Source: Paragyromitra xinjiangensis
Lineage: Eukaryota; Ascomycota; Pezizomycetes; Pezizales; Discinaceae
Direction of reading: 5' to 3'
Length of the DNA stretch: 64,000 nt
Assembly: GCA_038503065.1 (NCBI GenBank)
Contig: JBCAMK010000001.1
Location: forward strand, 3,348,001-3,412,000
Part shown: one piece after another, positions 19,296 through 28,124 of the stretch
How positions within the stretch are numbered: position 1 is the stretch's first letter
Layout: the number at the start of each line of letters is the position of its first letter
Program-made: the position numbers and the translations under genes
Notes under the pieces: generated by a model
Databases searched by the model: none
Seen by the model: only the letters and a program-made list of their open reading frames with translations
What the model was told of the DNA's origin: nothing

Positions 19296-19640
19296 CAACA
19301 ACTTTTGCAAATCGGCTCCGATCCGGACGAACGAGAGGGCGATCGAACGGGCACAGTGAGGGGACTCCAAAAAGCCCGGGGTCGAGTCAATCGGAGTAGT
19401 ATTGGTGGAGATATGAGGTTTTGCAAATTCTCAAAATTTGAGGTGTAGGGGGGAAAAGAGGGGTAAAACAGCGAATTCGACAACAACTATTGCAAATCGA
19501 GAGCGATTTCGACGTAGAATAGCAGGATCGAACGGGGGCAGCGAGCTGATTCCGAATAATCAAAAATCTCGTTAATCGGAGTAGTATTGGTGGAGTTGTG
19601 ACCAAAAAGTCACTTTGGCGTTGTTGTTGTCGGTATTGAT
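19296..19640 (-). repeat. 5' UTR of LINE A made of two 185-bp monomers
   Basis: CAACAACTTTTGCAAATCG (19296) and CAACAACTATTGCAAATCG (19481) start two homologous units, each containing GATCGAACGGG and AATCGGAGTAGTATTGGTGG. This resembles the repeated promoter monomers of some animal L1 elements. Promoter activity is inference. Confidence 0.6.
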
Positions 19641-19714
19641 GGGGGGGAGAGGGAGAAACGGTGGATAGCAGCGAGGTTCAGGAGGAGGATAGAGAGGATG
19701 CTTTAAGGGACTAG

Positions 19715-20085
19715 GGGAATGCTTTGGGGGTTGTCGTGAAGACTATGGCTATTCAAGGTGAGCTCTTTGGGGGTGGCCAGGCACAGAATACCAGTGGCTT
19801 ATTCGCGAATCAAGGCAAAACCTTTGGTGCAGTAAGAGAGTTGGAGAATGCTTCGGGGGTTGTTATGAAGACTGCAGCAAGCGAATGGGCTCTTTGGGGG
19901 TGGCCAGGCACAGAATACCGGTGGCTTATTCGCGAATCAAGGCAAAACCTTTGGTACGGTAAGGGAGTTGGAGAATGCTTCGGGGGGTGTTATGAAGACT
20001 GTAGCAAGCGAATGGGCTCTTTGGAAGTGGTCAGGCACAGAATACCGGTGGCTTATTCGCGAATCAAGGCAAACCCTTTGGTGCA
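19715..20085 (+). repeat. 127-bp tandem repeat, three units
   Basis: Units begin near 19717, 19844 and 19971 (GAGAATGCTTCGGGGGTTG). Each holds TTATTCGCGAATCAAGGC with the perfect palindrome ATTCGCGAAT. Because 127 is not a multiple of three, the 136-aa frame across it changes register in each unit, so I treat it as non-coding. It directly follows the stop of the DUF6532-like gene. Confidence 0.8.
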
Positions 20086-20820
20086 CAGGATATGGAGGGG
20101 AATTGATAGTTCTTTTGTTGTAGCTAGTTGGTAATAGTAATAGCAGTAATATACGGAATATTTTCCACAAATCAAAGATCCCAATATAAGGATATGCAAG
20201 GAGGCTTCAGGAGCATTCACCAGGACGCAATAAGCTATCACCATGATTTCTAGCGAGGTCTTCAGACGCAGAGCTCAAATCAGGACTTTGGGAGGTAAAA
20301 TTATAGGCGTCTGACTGGATCCAGACACAATAGGCTCATCTTCACGAGTCCTCCGCAGAGCATCAGGGGTGTCAGATTAGCTCTGGATACATATCAGTAT
20401 CCTCCAGAGGTATCACGATTATTGCACAATATGATCAAGACGGACCAGAGGAGCTCCGGAGGCCTTCGCGAAAGCTTCAGGAGCTATCAGGATGGGTCAG
20501 GAAGCTATCAAAATAATGTCAGGATGCGTCCTGGCACACCAGGCACAGCGAACTTCCACCTGGCGCACCTGGCGCACGCAGCGTAATCTCCTGATCATTG
20601 ATTTCCGTCACAAGCGCTAGGGGTGCTAGGAGCGCCCTATACGTCTGACGGAATTGTGTGGTCTTGCTGATGTGGTGCAAACTAATAGGATTCATCGAGA
20701 GCTTCAGCTCCGGATGGTATGCACTTATCAAATTCTCCCTGAAAGAAACGAGGCTGACTTCTGACTGAAAAGCAACAAACCACACCTCGACCAGCAGTAA
20801 CACCAGCAGTAACGAGGTTA
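20086..20820. other. Spacer rich in short AGCTC/TTCGCGAA motifs
   Basis: No supported gene is seen. Imperfect repeats of CAGGAGCTATCAGGATGGGTC and AGGCCTTCGCGAAAGCTTC occur near 20440-20535, and CACCTGGCGCACCTGGCGCAC near 20560. The first exon of the gene at 20821 may start in here. Confidence 0.4.
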
Positions 20821-22073
20821 TTGACGACTGCTACCGGGCCGGCGTCAAAGCTCTATAGGCCATCCCCGTTTATTGATTCCGCAGGTACAGGCAATACGCG
20901 GAATAGAAGGTCGAGAAGCGCCGCCGACCTAGTGCCTGAGTCAGTTCGTCTTGTTGGATACGCAAATCAATCCATATTTTCCTATATCTACTTCAGGGAG
21001 CCTTTCCCAGACATAATCACGCAGGCCAACTGGTGTATGGAAGCCTGGGGAGATTCCCTTTTAGCTAACGATTCGCAAGCATTAGTTGATAAGAAATGCC
21101 TAACTTCGGTACCTCTCCGACCCCTATGAGGCTGGCAATGAATGCTGACAGGTAGCAGATGAAAAGTAAGATCTCGAGCACACGCTCTCAATATCTGGCT
21201 CATATCAAAACTAGTATTCTTAAGCTCTATGAACTGGAAGGCCTCGATATGGAGACTATGTCGGAGAAGGTCACCTACCTACTTGACAATGATAGGTTTA
21301 CGTGCAAGCAGTACAATGTAAGAGAGCCCTGCCAACCCCGTGACGGCCGCTGACAGGTCGGTAGAGCTTGGAAGCTAGATTTCTCGCTCCGCAAATCCCA
21401 CAAATAATTAATACGAAGTTTTTTGGAAGCAAGAAGTCAAGAGGCAAATCAGACCAATACTTCCTCCCTAATATCAATTCGCAATTGATTACCCTAACGA
21501 CAACGATGATATATCATTGCCTAAAGGCATGGGAAACTGGCATATACAAGGATCCAAAAGATTTTAATTCGACCAATTCCTTAGGTAAGCTTCTACCAGC
21601 CTCAGGCAAGTCGGCACGGGAAACTTACCAGAAGACAGCGATTTGGCATAGGCAAATCAACACATGGGATAACATCACCGCTGCAAATCGAGAAATGCTG
21701 CTGCAGGATATAATCAGGCAGGTCATACAGGTATATCAATGATCTTTGAATAGTGGCCATAACTAACTGTATTTAGCTGAGCCCCAAGCCTACGAAGGCT
21801 ACAGTTGAGTCAGACGTAGGATTTAGGACTGATCAGCAACAGCTGAGTGCTGTGCTCGAGACTCGTAAGCGTAGGTCATCGCCGACTCCCCACGGGCCGG
21901 AACCAATCCGCAGACGTCAAGACATCGCATCGCCGACTCCCCACGGGCCGGAACCAATTCGCAGACGTCAGGACTGTGAAGCCTCCGTTCCGGAGGTGGA
22001 GGTTGCACGTATCCTTGTCAACTTCCCAGCGTCGGAGATTGGGCTAAATGAAGAGGATGATGAAACAGAGTGA
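20821..22073 (+). CDS. DUF6532-like gene 2 (paralogue; 5' end unresolved)
   Basis: A diverged paralogue of the gene at 15466 with introns at matching places: 21109-21158, 21318-21364 and 21731-21776, all GT..AG with CTGACAG or ACTAAC branch sites. Exon parts: up to 21108, 21159-21317, 21365-21730 and 21777-22073 (TGA). Diagnostic matches are REPFPDIITQANWCMEAWGD, KVTYLLDNDRF, ARFLAPQIPQI and YHCLKAWETGIYKDPKDF. The frame begins at 20821 without an ATG. A 3' splice site at 20884 (GATTCCGCAG) may be the real start of this exon, so the first exon is missing or unrecognised. The fourth intron of gene 1 has no clear counterpart. The C-terminus carries a duplicated 17-residue unit. Function unknown. 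Confidence 0.55.
21879..21980 (+). repeat. 51-bp direct repeat inside DUF6532-like gene 2
   Basis: Two copies of a 51-bp unit encode SPTPHGPEPIRRRQD twice. The unit length keeps the frame. Confidence 0.85.
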
Positions 22074-22698
22074 GATACTTGCCGGCCTTTGAGCGTTCGA
22101 CACCAGGCGGATTCAGTGGGAGGGAAGGGAGAGAGATATTAGAGTCGAAGGGCAATGTGAAGTGTCAGGAGGGGGTGCGAGGGTAGCGAGGGGTAGTGGG
22201 AGTAATGGTATGAGTATCGTGCCTGCCAGTGAGGATCCGGCAGCAAGCTTTAGAGGGGGGCTACGCATGTAATAATAGGCAGCTATAATTTATAATGGAA
22301 TCAATATATATACAAATACCTTCTAGAAGGCGTGATACCGCCCCAATGACAATTTGCAGCCAGGCGGTAGAAACGGAAGGTAGACCTCCAGGCGATATAA
22401 ATACAAAAACTACGGTCAGTGATAGGAGCTCTCGTCTGGACACGCAGAGGCCGGCAAGCAGCCTCCTGAGGACGACATCGGATTCCTACGAAGGGGAAAC
22501 GCAACGAAGTCCTCTGGACAATCAAATGACACAGTTAAGTCTTTTGGGCGGTCAAACGACGCGAATAGTGCCGCCCAGGCGATGTTCAGGCGCCCAGATG
22601 GCTAAGAAGCGCAGCAACTGGAGTCTAGAAGGGTAGGTTTCCGCCATGGCATTTTGCCGTCCAGACGGACTTTACGGCATTTCGGTTTTTTGCTGATG
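22074..22698. other. Spacer between gene 2 and LINE B
   Basis: No supported gene. A 113-codon plus-strand frame (22295-22636) has no family features. The stretch CCGTCCAGACGG near 22660, flanked by GGCATTTTG and ACGGCATTTCGG, looks like a small inverted repeat. It abuts the broken 3' end of LINE B and might be the end of another element. Confidence 0.3.
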
Positions 22699-25600
22699 TG
22701 GCCTGGCATAGGGAGGGGTGTTGTCATTCGTTGTACTGCTGCTTGGTTGTCACAGTAGATGTAGACATCGTTTGTCAGGTGAGGTGATCGCTGTACTTGT
22801 AGGATTGCATGCTTAGTGGCTTTTGCAATACCATAAAGTTCTGCGTCGAAGACTTCATTTTCTTTGCCGAGGTGGTAGGATTTGTTGACCACAGCGTGAC
22901 CTCTGCGGAAACCAGCAACTCCAGCTCCTGTTTTGCCTTCCAGGAGGGAGCCATCAGTGTAGAATACTAGGCGATCAGTCCTAGTACTGTCTCCAGCTGT
23001 GTGGTTCCAATGGTTTTCTGCTGCTGCGTCTTTGTCTGCAGGGTCAATGTAGATGTCTATGGTGTTTTGGTGCCATGGTGGACATGCCAGATTGTCTACG
23101 CATTCAATCTCTGATTGTGGCTGGACCCATTTGTTGGTAGATGCCAGTATCCTATGTAGTCTTGTTTCGTATTTGGGGGAGGTGGTGGTTTGGTGCCATG
23201 GAGTGTTGTTGGAGCTATCTGGGTTGTCGTTTTCCTGGGTTGAAGGCCAGGAGTCAGGGCAGAGGGAGGTGATGGGATGGGTGTTGGGTAGGGAAAGGAC
23301 TCGGAGTGCATATTTCCTTTGCAACTCATCCAATCTGATTGGGGTAGGGAGGAGTCCTGTCTCTGCTTCCAGGGCATGGACAGGTGAGGTTCTGAAGGCT
23401 CCAGCAATCTTGCGCATTGCTTGATTTTGGACTTTCTGGATGGTGTTGCTGAGTCCAATCTGCCCGTTCCACCATACTTCAGCTCCGAAGTCACTGATGG
23501 TGGCTACACAGGTTTGGTAGAGTTGGCGGAGTGCTCTGTAACTCAGTCCTTTTTCTGTGCTTGCAAGACGGGAGATAGCCATGAAGGCTCGAAGTGCGGA
23601 GGCAGCTTTGGTCTTCACATGATGTTTGAATGTGAGTTTGCGGTCAAACCAGACACCCAGCCATCGCTGGACATCTGAAGCCTCAATCACGTTGCCATCA
23701 GGCATTGTGACTTTGGCTTCATCAGAGGTGTCAGTTGTTCGTCTGGAGTGGAAGTGAGTGAGTTCTGTCTTTGGATTGTCAAAGTACAAGGCATTTTTCT
23801 CACCCCATTCAGAGGAGGTGAGTGCCATTGCTTCCAGTGTTCGAGAGTTTTCTGCTTCAGACTTTCCTGTAACCAGAAGGCCCACGTCATCGACATAGCT
23901 GGGGCAGGTGGAATCAGGATATTTTTCTTCTAGCTCGTTGAACAACGGAGCCAGGTAGAGGAGGAAGAGAATAGGGGAGGTGGGGGATCCTTGTGGGATG
24001 CCAGTTTGAATGGGTGCCATGGATTCAATTTCACCGTCGAATGCCATGCAGGCTGTTCGATTGCTGAGGAAGGAGTCCACCCATCGGCAGATGGGAAGTG
24101 GGAGGTCCAGTTCTATCATGGTCTTGATCAGTCGTCGTTTGAATACAAAATCATATGCACCTTTCACGTCCATACAAAGTGCAGAGAGTGTTAGGCCTTT
24201 CTTTTTGGCTGCATCGGCAAGCGTGCTGATAAGCATGCAAGCATCCACAGCTGATCTTTTTGGTCGACCTCCAATTTGCCATCTATGGAGAAGGTGATAT
24301 CTTTCTGCCATAAATGCTAATCGGGTTGCTATGATCTTTTCTGAGACTTTGCCGAGGCAGTTGAGGAGTGATACTGGTCTGTAGGCTTTTGCTATCGTAT
24401 AGTCAGGTTTATTGGCCTTTCTGATGATTGCAATTGTAGCTTCACGCCATATGGTTGGGTGGTATCCTGCTTTCATGGTGGCCTTGTAGAAGGAATTGAA
24501 CTGCGTTGGGTCGACTTGGTATGCTTTTTGAATGCATAGGAAGCCAATTCCATCAGGTCCAGGGGCTTTCTTTGGTGCTGAGGTCATGATTGCTTTCCGA
24601 ATCTCGTCGTTGGTGAGGTCTTTCCATGGGATCTTGTGTTTTCCTGCTGGAACAGGTTCATCAAGTTCCACTGAGGGAGGGGGAGGGAATAGAGTTGCTC
24701 GGAAGAGATTGGCTTTCTCTTCAAAGGTTTTGGACTCTTGGAGGGTGGTGGGATTGTGTAGGGTGGGGGTGCGTTCACATCTGCGTGGCTTGGTGTACCT
24801 CATTGCTGTGAAGACATCTTTTCCGTGAGCTTCTTCCAGGAATGTATTCCAGTGTTCACTCTTTGCTGTTCGGATTCGTCGGAAGTAGGATGTTCTCAAG
24901 TTTTTGAATCTTCGCCACATGGCTGGAGTCTGATCTGTTCTCCAGTCCCTGAGGGCTGTCTTCATGTGTCTGCGTCCTTCTTTGATGTCTTCATTCCACC
25001 AAGGTTTGGCGAAGGGTGATGGTTTTCGTTTGGGTACATGGATGTGGGCAGCTGCTATGATTGAATCTCGTAGGTGTTGAGCTGCTTCGTCTAGGTTTGA
25101 ATGGGTTGGGTGGGAGTGTAGGAACTCCCAGGTGTCTTTAGTGGTGATGGAGGAGAGGGTGAAAGTTTGTTGGAAGCCGTCCCAGTCCGCCTTGGCCCAA
25201 TTAAATTGTTCCGTTGATGGTGGGGGGGCACATTCCAAAGAGTCGGAGGCAATTTCAAACTGAACAACTTCATGGTCGGATCCTGTTGCAAGGTCTTCCA
25301 TGACTGCCCAGTTCATAATCAAGTCTGTCATCGGTGAGGAGGAGAAGGCAAGATCCAAAACGGATCTGCCAGTGCCTGTAGGGTAATTGTAGGTATAAAT
25401 ATCAGGCTCGTTAATGAGGGTATAGTTGAACTCTTCTAGTATAGCTAGGAGTGCTTCATGTCGTTTTGGTGAACGGACTCGTGAGTCCCAGAGAGGGTGG
25501 TGGGCATTGAAGTCACCTGCCATGATACAGCGTTCTGGTAGCTTTAGTCCCACAAGTACACGTTCAACCGTGTATTGTGGGTGGCTGTCAGGAACTCGTT

Positions 25601-25989
25601 GTGATGCTGCAGGTTGTTCATTGTAGATGTTAAGGAGGGTAAAAGCAGGAATGGAGGGGTTGACAGCTCTATGGCCTGTACATCTTCGTTATTGATGATG
25701 TCGGGTCTTGGCTGATATTTCAGGAAGAGGTTGGATTTGGATATAAAAGTCATGGTTCGAGGGCGGTTAATGCTGCTTGGAATCATCCTTGCGAATGACC
25801 CATGCGATATTGATGTCCATGAGTTTGGTGGTGCGTCAGGAGAAGTATCGGGCATAACAAAAGGTTCTTGAATAATAACTATATCAGCCGTTTCTGAGGC
25901 TGAGTCGAGGAGGATAACATAACATTTTGGTTTCTTCGGCAGTTGTGTTGCATCAGGCGGATCTTGTGTGGGTTTGGTTGCACAATCAT
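22699..25989 (-). pseudogene. ORF2 of LINE B: endonuclease, RT, partial RNase H
   Basis: It starts at the ATG at 25989, which overlaps the ORF1 stop as ATGA. An AP-type endonuclease is recognisable from VIIQEPF, IMAGDFNAHHPLWDS and TGSDHEVVQF. The reverse transcriptase follows (KAPGPDGIGF, AYRPVSLLNCLGK, CMDVKGAYDFVF, GIPQGSPTSP, YVDDVGLLV), then RNase H (VFYTDGSLL, VFDAELYGIAKA, IYCDNQAAV). Breaks: a missing C near 25912 and a second shift near 25655-25670, both in short C runs. After PLPMPG the frame runs into unrelated sequence and stops at 22602, so the last RNase H Asp, the C-terminal region and the 3' UTR are missing. Confidence 0.85.
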
Positions 25990-27590
25990 TGTTCCACCAT
26001 GATGTCTTTTTCAGTTCGGGAGAGGTCTGGGCGTGCAACACAGGACCTGTCAGTGGCTTTATGTGTTCCACCACAGTTGATGCATTTGGGAGGCATGTGG
26101 GCGCAGGAGTCAGTGGCTCTGCAAGTCCCACAGAAGTGCTTGTTGGTAGCATGTTCGTGTCCACAGTAGGCACAGGCTGGCTTGGAGGAGGGGCATCTCT
26201 GGAACTTGTGTCCAAACTTTTGACAGTTAGAGCATTGGTCACCAGGGCGCGCAGTCAAATAGGCTCCGGTCCTGTGTCTTTGGCCGAAGATGAGGATTCC
26301 GTTTTTGATCAGTTTGTTGTACATGCTTTTGCTGGTGATGGCAATCATCACCGAGCTGTGGGACTTTCCATTTCTCTTGTCTGGATGGGTCATGTAGCGA
26401 GGAGGTGCTGCCAGTTTGAGATCACTGTTTTGGTATTCCAGTTCGTTTTGCAAGTCGCTCATGCCAGTACGATTGTCAGGGTATTCCATGATTGGGACTC
26501 CATGGATGGCAACCTTGTGCCAGGACTCCTGTTTGGAGAGAAAGAGAGCTTTCTCATCGCTTTCCTTCACAACTTTCTCAATGGTGGCCTTGTGCAGGTC
26601 AAAGTCAGTGCTGGTGAATCCATTGCGAGTGTAGAGCAGGAGATTTGCTTTCAGGTTCCAGGAGATTCCTGAGATCTGGAGGCTTTCTGGTGCTTTGGCA
26701 GTCAGGAGTTCTTTGTTAATGGTGTTGCGCAGGATAAGGAGGTTGAGGTTTTCTTCTTTCTGATCACCGCTGCGTTGGACAATCATGTTCTTGGTGAGTT
26801 CTGGGGTTGGGGTTGTGGGGGTATCAGTGTTGGCCTTCGCAGGCTTTCCATCTTTCGCCACAGTGGCCCAAGTCTTTGGTGCAGGAGGTGGAGGAGGGGG
26901 AGGAGGTGCTGGCGTGTTTTCAGTTGCCTTTCCCTTTCCCTTGTTCTTCTTGGGTTGTTGGGGAGTGGTGGGGATTGTTGTTGCTGTGATTGCTGGTACT
27001 GCTGGAGTTGCTTTCAGGGTGCGGTGGATTGAATCTACTTTCCCGATCACAGTGTGGCTCATGGAGCCCAGGGAGGTTGAGATTTGGGTGGTGAGGTTGC
27101 TAACCATCATCTTGAGCTCAGCGATTTCCTTGTTCAGGTGTTCATTCTGTGCCATGAGGTGTTGGTTGACGTCGTTTTGACTCATTGGGAGTGCAAAGTA
27201 GCTGGGAGTGCGTTTGGGAGGTGGAGCAGATTGCTGTTGGTTGCCAAAGGTTCTCTTTGACGGGCCAGCTGCGGATCTGGTCCTGGTCATTGGTTCTGGC
27301 TCGTAAGTGAGGTCAATTCCTCCCAAAGTGTTCCTAAATGATAGAGGATGTGTGGGGGAGTTGCCAGCTGAGGAGAAGAATGGTGGTGGGAGTGTGATCT
27401 TGCGAGCAAATGGTGCTGGGAGAGGTTTGGTGGTGGAGGAAATAGGGTCGCTGCTCATGATGTCTGGAGCATGCTGGCTGACGTTCAGGAATCGGTTTGT
27501 GGCCGTTATGGTAGGGCTGGAGGGAGGTGAAGATGGAGGCACGACGGGAAGTTCCGTATCGTCTTGCATTTCATCCCCGTGGGCCGACAT
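25986..27590 (-). CDS. ORF1 nucleic-acid-binding protein of LINE B
   Basis: An intact 534-residue frame from the ATG at 27590 (MSAHGDEMQDDTELP). Order: a Pro/Ser/Thr-rich start, a helical QNEHLNKEIAELKMMVSNL segment likely to form a coiled coil, a Pro/Lys-rich linker with a run of prolines, an RRM-like region, and three zinc knuckles near the end (CSNCQKFGHKFQRC, CAYCGHEHATNKHFC, CINCGGTHKATDRSC). The stop overlaps the ORF2 start by ATGA, which suggests reinitiation. It is the best-preserved ORF1 of the B/D family here, since D's is frameshifted. Confidence 0.88.
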   Translation of the reverse strand: MSAHGDEMQDDTELPVVPPSSPPSSPTITATNRFLNVSQHAPDIMSSDPISSTTKPLPAPFARKITLPPPFFSSAGNSPTHPLSFRNTLGGIDLTYEPEPMTRTRSAAGPSKRTFGNQQQSAPPPKRTPSYFALPMSQNDVNQHLMAQNEHLNKEIAELKMMVSNLTTQISTSLGSMSHTVIGKVDSIHRTLKATPAVPAITATTIPTTPQQPKKNKGKGKATENTPAPPPPPPPPAPKTWATVAKDGKPAKANTDTPTTPTPELTKNMIVQRSGDQKEENLNLLILRNTINKELLTAKAPESLQISGISWNLKANLLLYTRNGFTSTDFDLHKATIEKVVKESDEKALFLSKQESWHKVAIHGVPIMEYPDNRTGMSDLQNELEYQNSDLKLAAPPRYMTHPDKRNGKSHSSVMIAITSKSMYNKLIKNGILIFGQRHRTGAYLTARPGDQCSNCQKFGHKFQRCPSSKPACAYCGHEHATNKHFCGTCRATDSCAHMPPKCINCGGTHKATDRSCVARPDLSRTEKDIMVEQ

Positions 27591-28124
27591 GGTTCCGGAA
27601 ATTTTCGGAAATTTTCGTGTAACGGATACTAAAAATAAATTGCCGAGACAAAAGTTGATTGGACGTTGAAGACCAGAGGCTGATTGGGTTCCACCGATGG
27701 AATGTTCCAGAAGGTAGCAGGTGATGTGCTGTCAGTCAGAATTGCAATATTCCGAGATTTCTGGCGATTTTGGGCGATAAAATGAGTACTACTCGGGCGC
27801 CTGTGGGCCGATTTGGCTGAAACTAAAAATCCTGGGCCGTAGTATGTAGGCGGCGTGGATGTGCAAGTTTCAAGTCAATCGGACAAGAATTGGTTGACTG
27901 GCGACGATTTTGAGGGGGGGCTCGGCGGGTTTTTTGGTGGGGTGAGCCCCAAAGAGGGGAAATGAAGGGGAAAATCACAACAACTTCTGCAATAGAAGAG
28001 ATGGATTTCCCAGGAGGTGTAGAAGGGGGTAAAAGGGGGCGCTGATTCCGAATATGAAGTCGGTTTGATGATATCTCTGTTGGTTGTGGAGTTATTTTCG
28101 AAAATTCGTCCTGGTAGAATGGTT
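27591..28124 (-). promoter_or_regulatory. 5' UTR of LINE B
   Basis: 534 bp with no ORF. It matches the 5' UTR of LINE D (39752-40286) closely and contains AATCACAACAACTTCTGCAA, similar to the monomers of the ORF1-only elements. It presumably holds an internal promoter. Confidence 0.5.

Larger units (their letters stand above)
17333..19640 (-). mobile_element. LINE copy A: full-length ORF1-only element
   Basis: On the minus strand: 5' end CCGACAACAACAACGCC near 19634, a 5' UTR of two 185-bp units, an intact ORF1, about 320 bp of 3' UTR, and a (TAAA)n tail at 17333. It has no endonuclease, RT or RNase H frame. Copies X and Y have the same layout, so this is a propagating lineage rather than one deletion. 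Its 3' UTR is related to that of LINE D. Confidence 0.85.
15466..19714 (+). pseudogene. DUF6532-like fungal gene, six exons, last exon split by LINE copy A
   Basis: The N-terminal exon (ATG 15466) is acidic. Its frame passes by an apparent 1-nt shift between about 15765 and 15812 into a Lys-rich stretch ending at 15926. Later exons, with phases checked: 15973-16362, 16425-16598, 16655-16880, 16936-17030 and 17075 onward; introns are 46, 62, 56, 55 and 44 nt. The core reads RSHLIYLIKEKVEAGVLYK, then RFWAPEITSVIFAKYFQG, then GIWHCLWAWSSGIYVKPDDF, which resembles the DUF6532 domain (function unknown; name from memory). LINE A sits at 17333-19640 with a 14-bp duplication. Skipping it continues the frame to a TAG at 19712-19714. 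The gene is thus broken by the insertion and possibly by the exon-1 shift. Confidence 0.6.
22699..28124 (-). mobile_element. LINE copy B, 3'-truncated, fused to LINE C
   Basis: Same family as LINE D. The 5' end (AACCATTCTACCAGG in sense) lies at 28124 and abuts the interior of LINE C. The 3' end is lost at 22699, within RNase H, right after CCAGGCCA, where LINE D continues for another 1.1 kb. ORF1 is intact. ORF2 has two single-base shifts. Confidence 0.85.

Noticed and set aside
18548..19399. Long Gly/Val-rich plus-strand frames opposite LINE ORF1s (also near 26785, 32448, 38211)
   Set aside because: Antisense shadows of GC- and proline-rich ORF1 sequence; they recur at every ORF1 copy and have no domain.
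19724..20134. 136-codon frame across the 127-bp repeat
   Set aside because: The repeat length is not a multiple of three, so each unit is read in a different frame; no protein repeat results.
1..22100. Region as a giant Starship-type element with cargo
   Set aside because: No DUF3435 tyrosine-recombinase captain and no matching element ends are visible; the transposase present is Plavaka-type.
22602..22698. C-terminal 32 codons of the LINE B ORF2 frame (GHISKKPKCRKV...)
   Set aside because: LINE D shows that RNase H should continue differently after PLPMPG; these codons are foreign sequence past the truncation.
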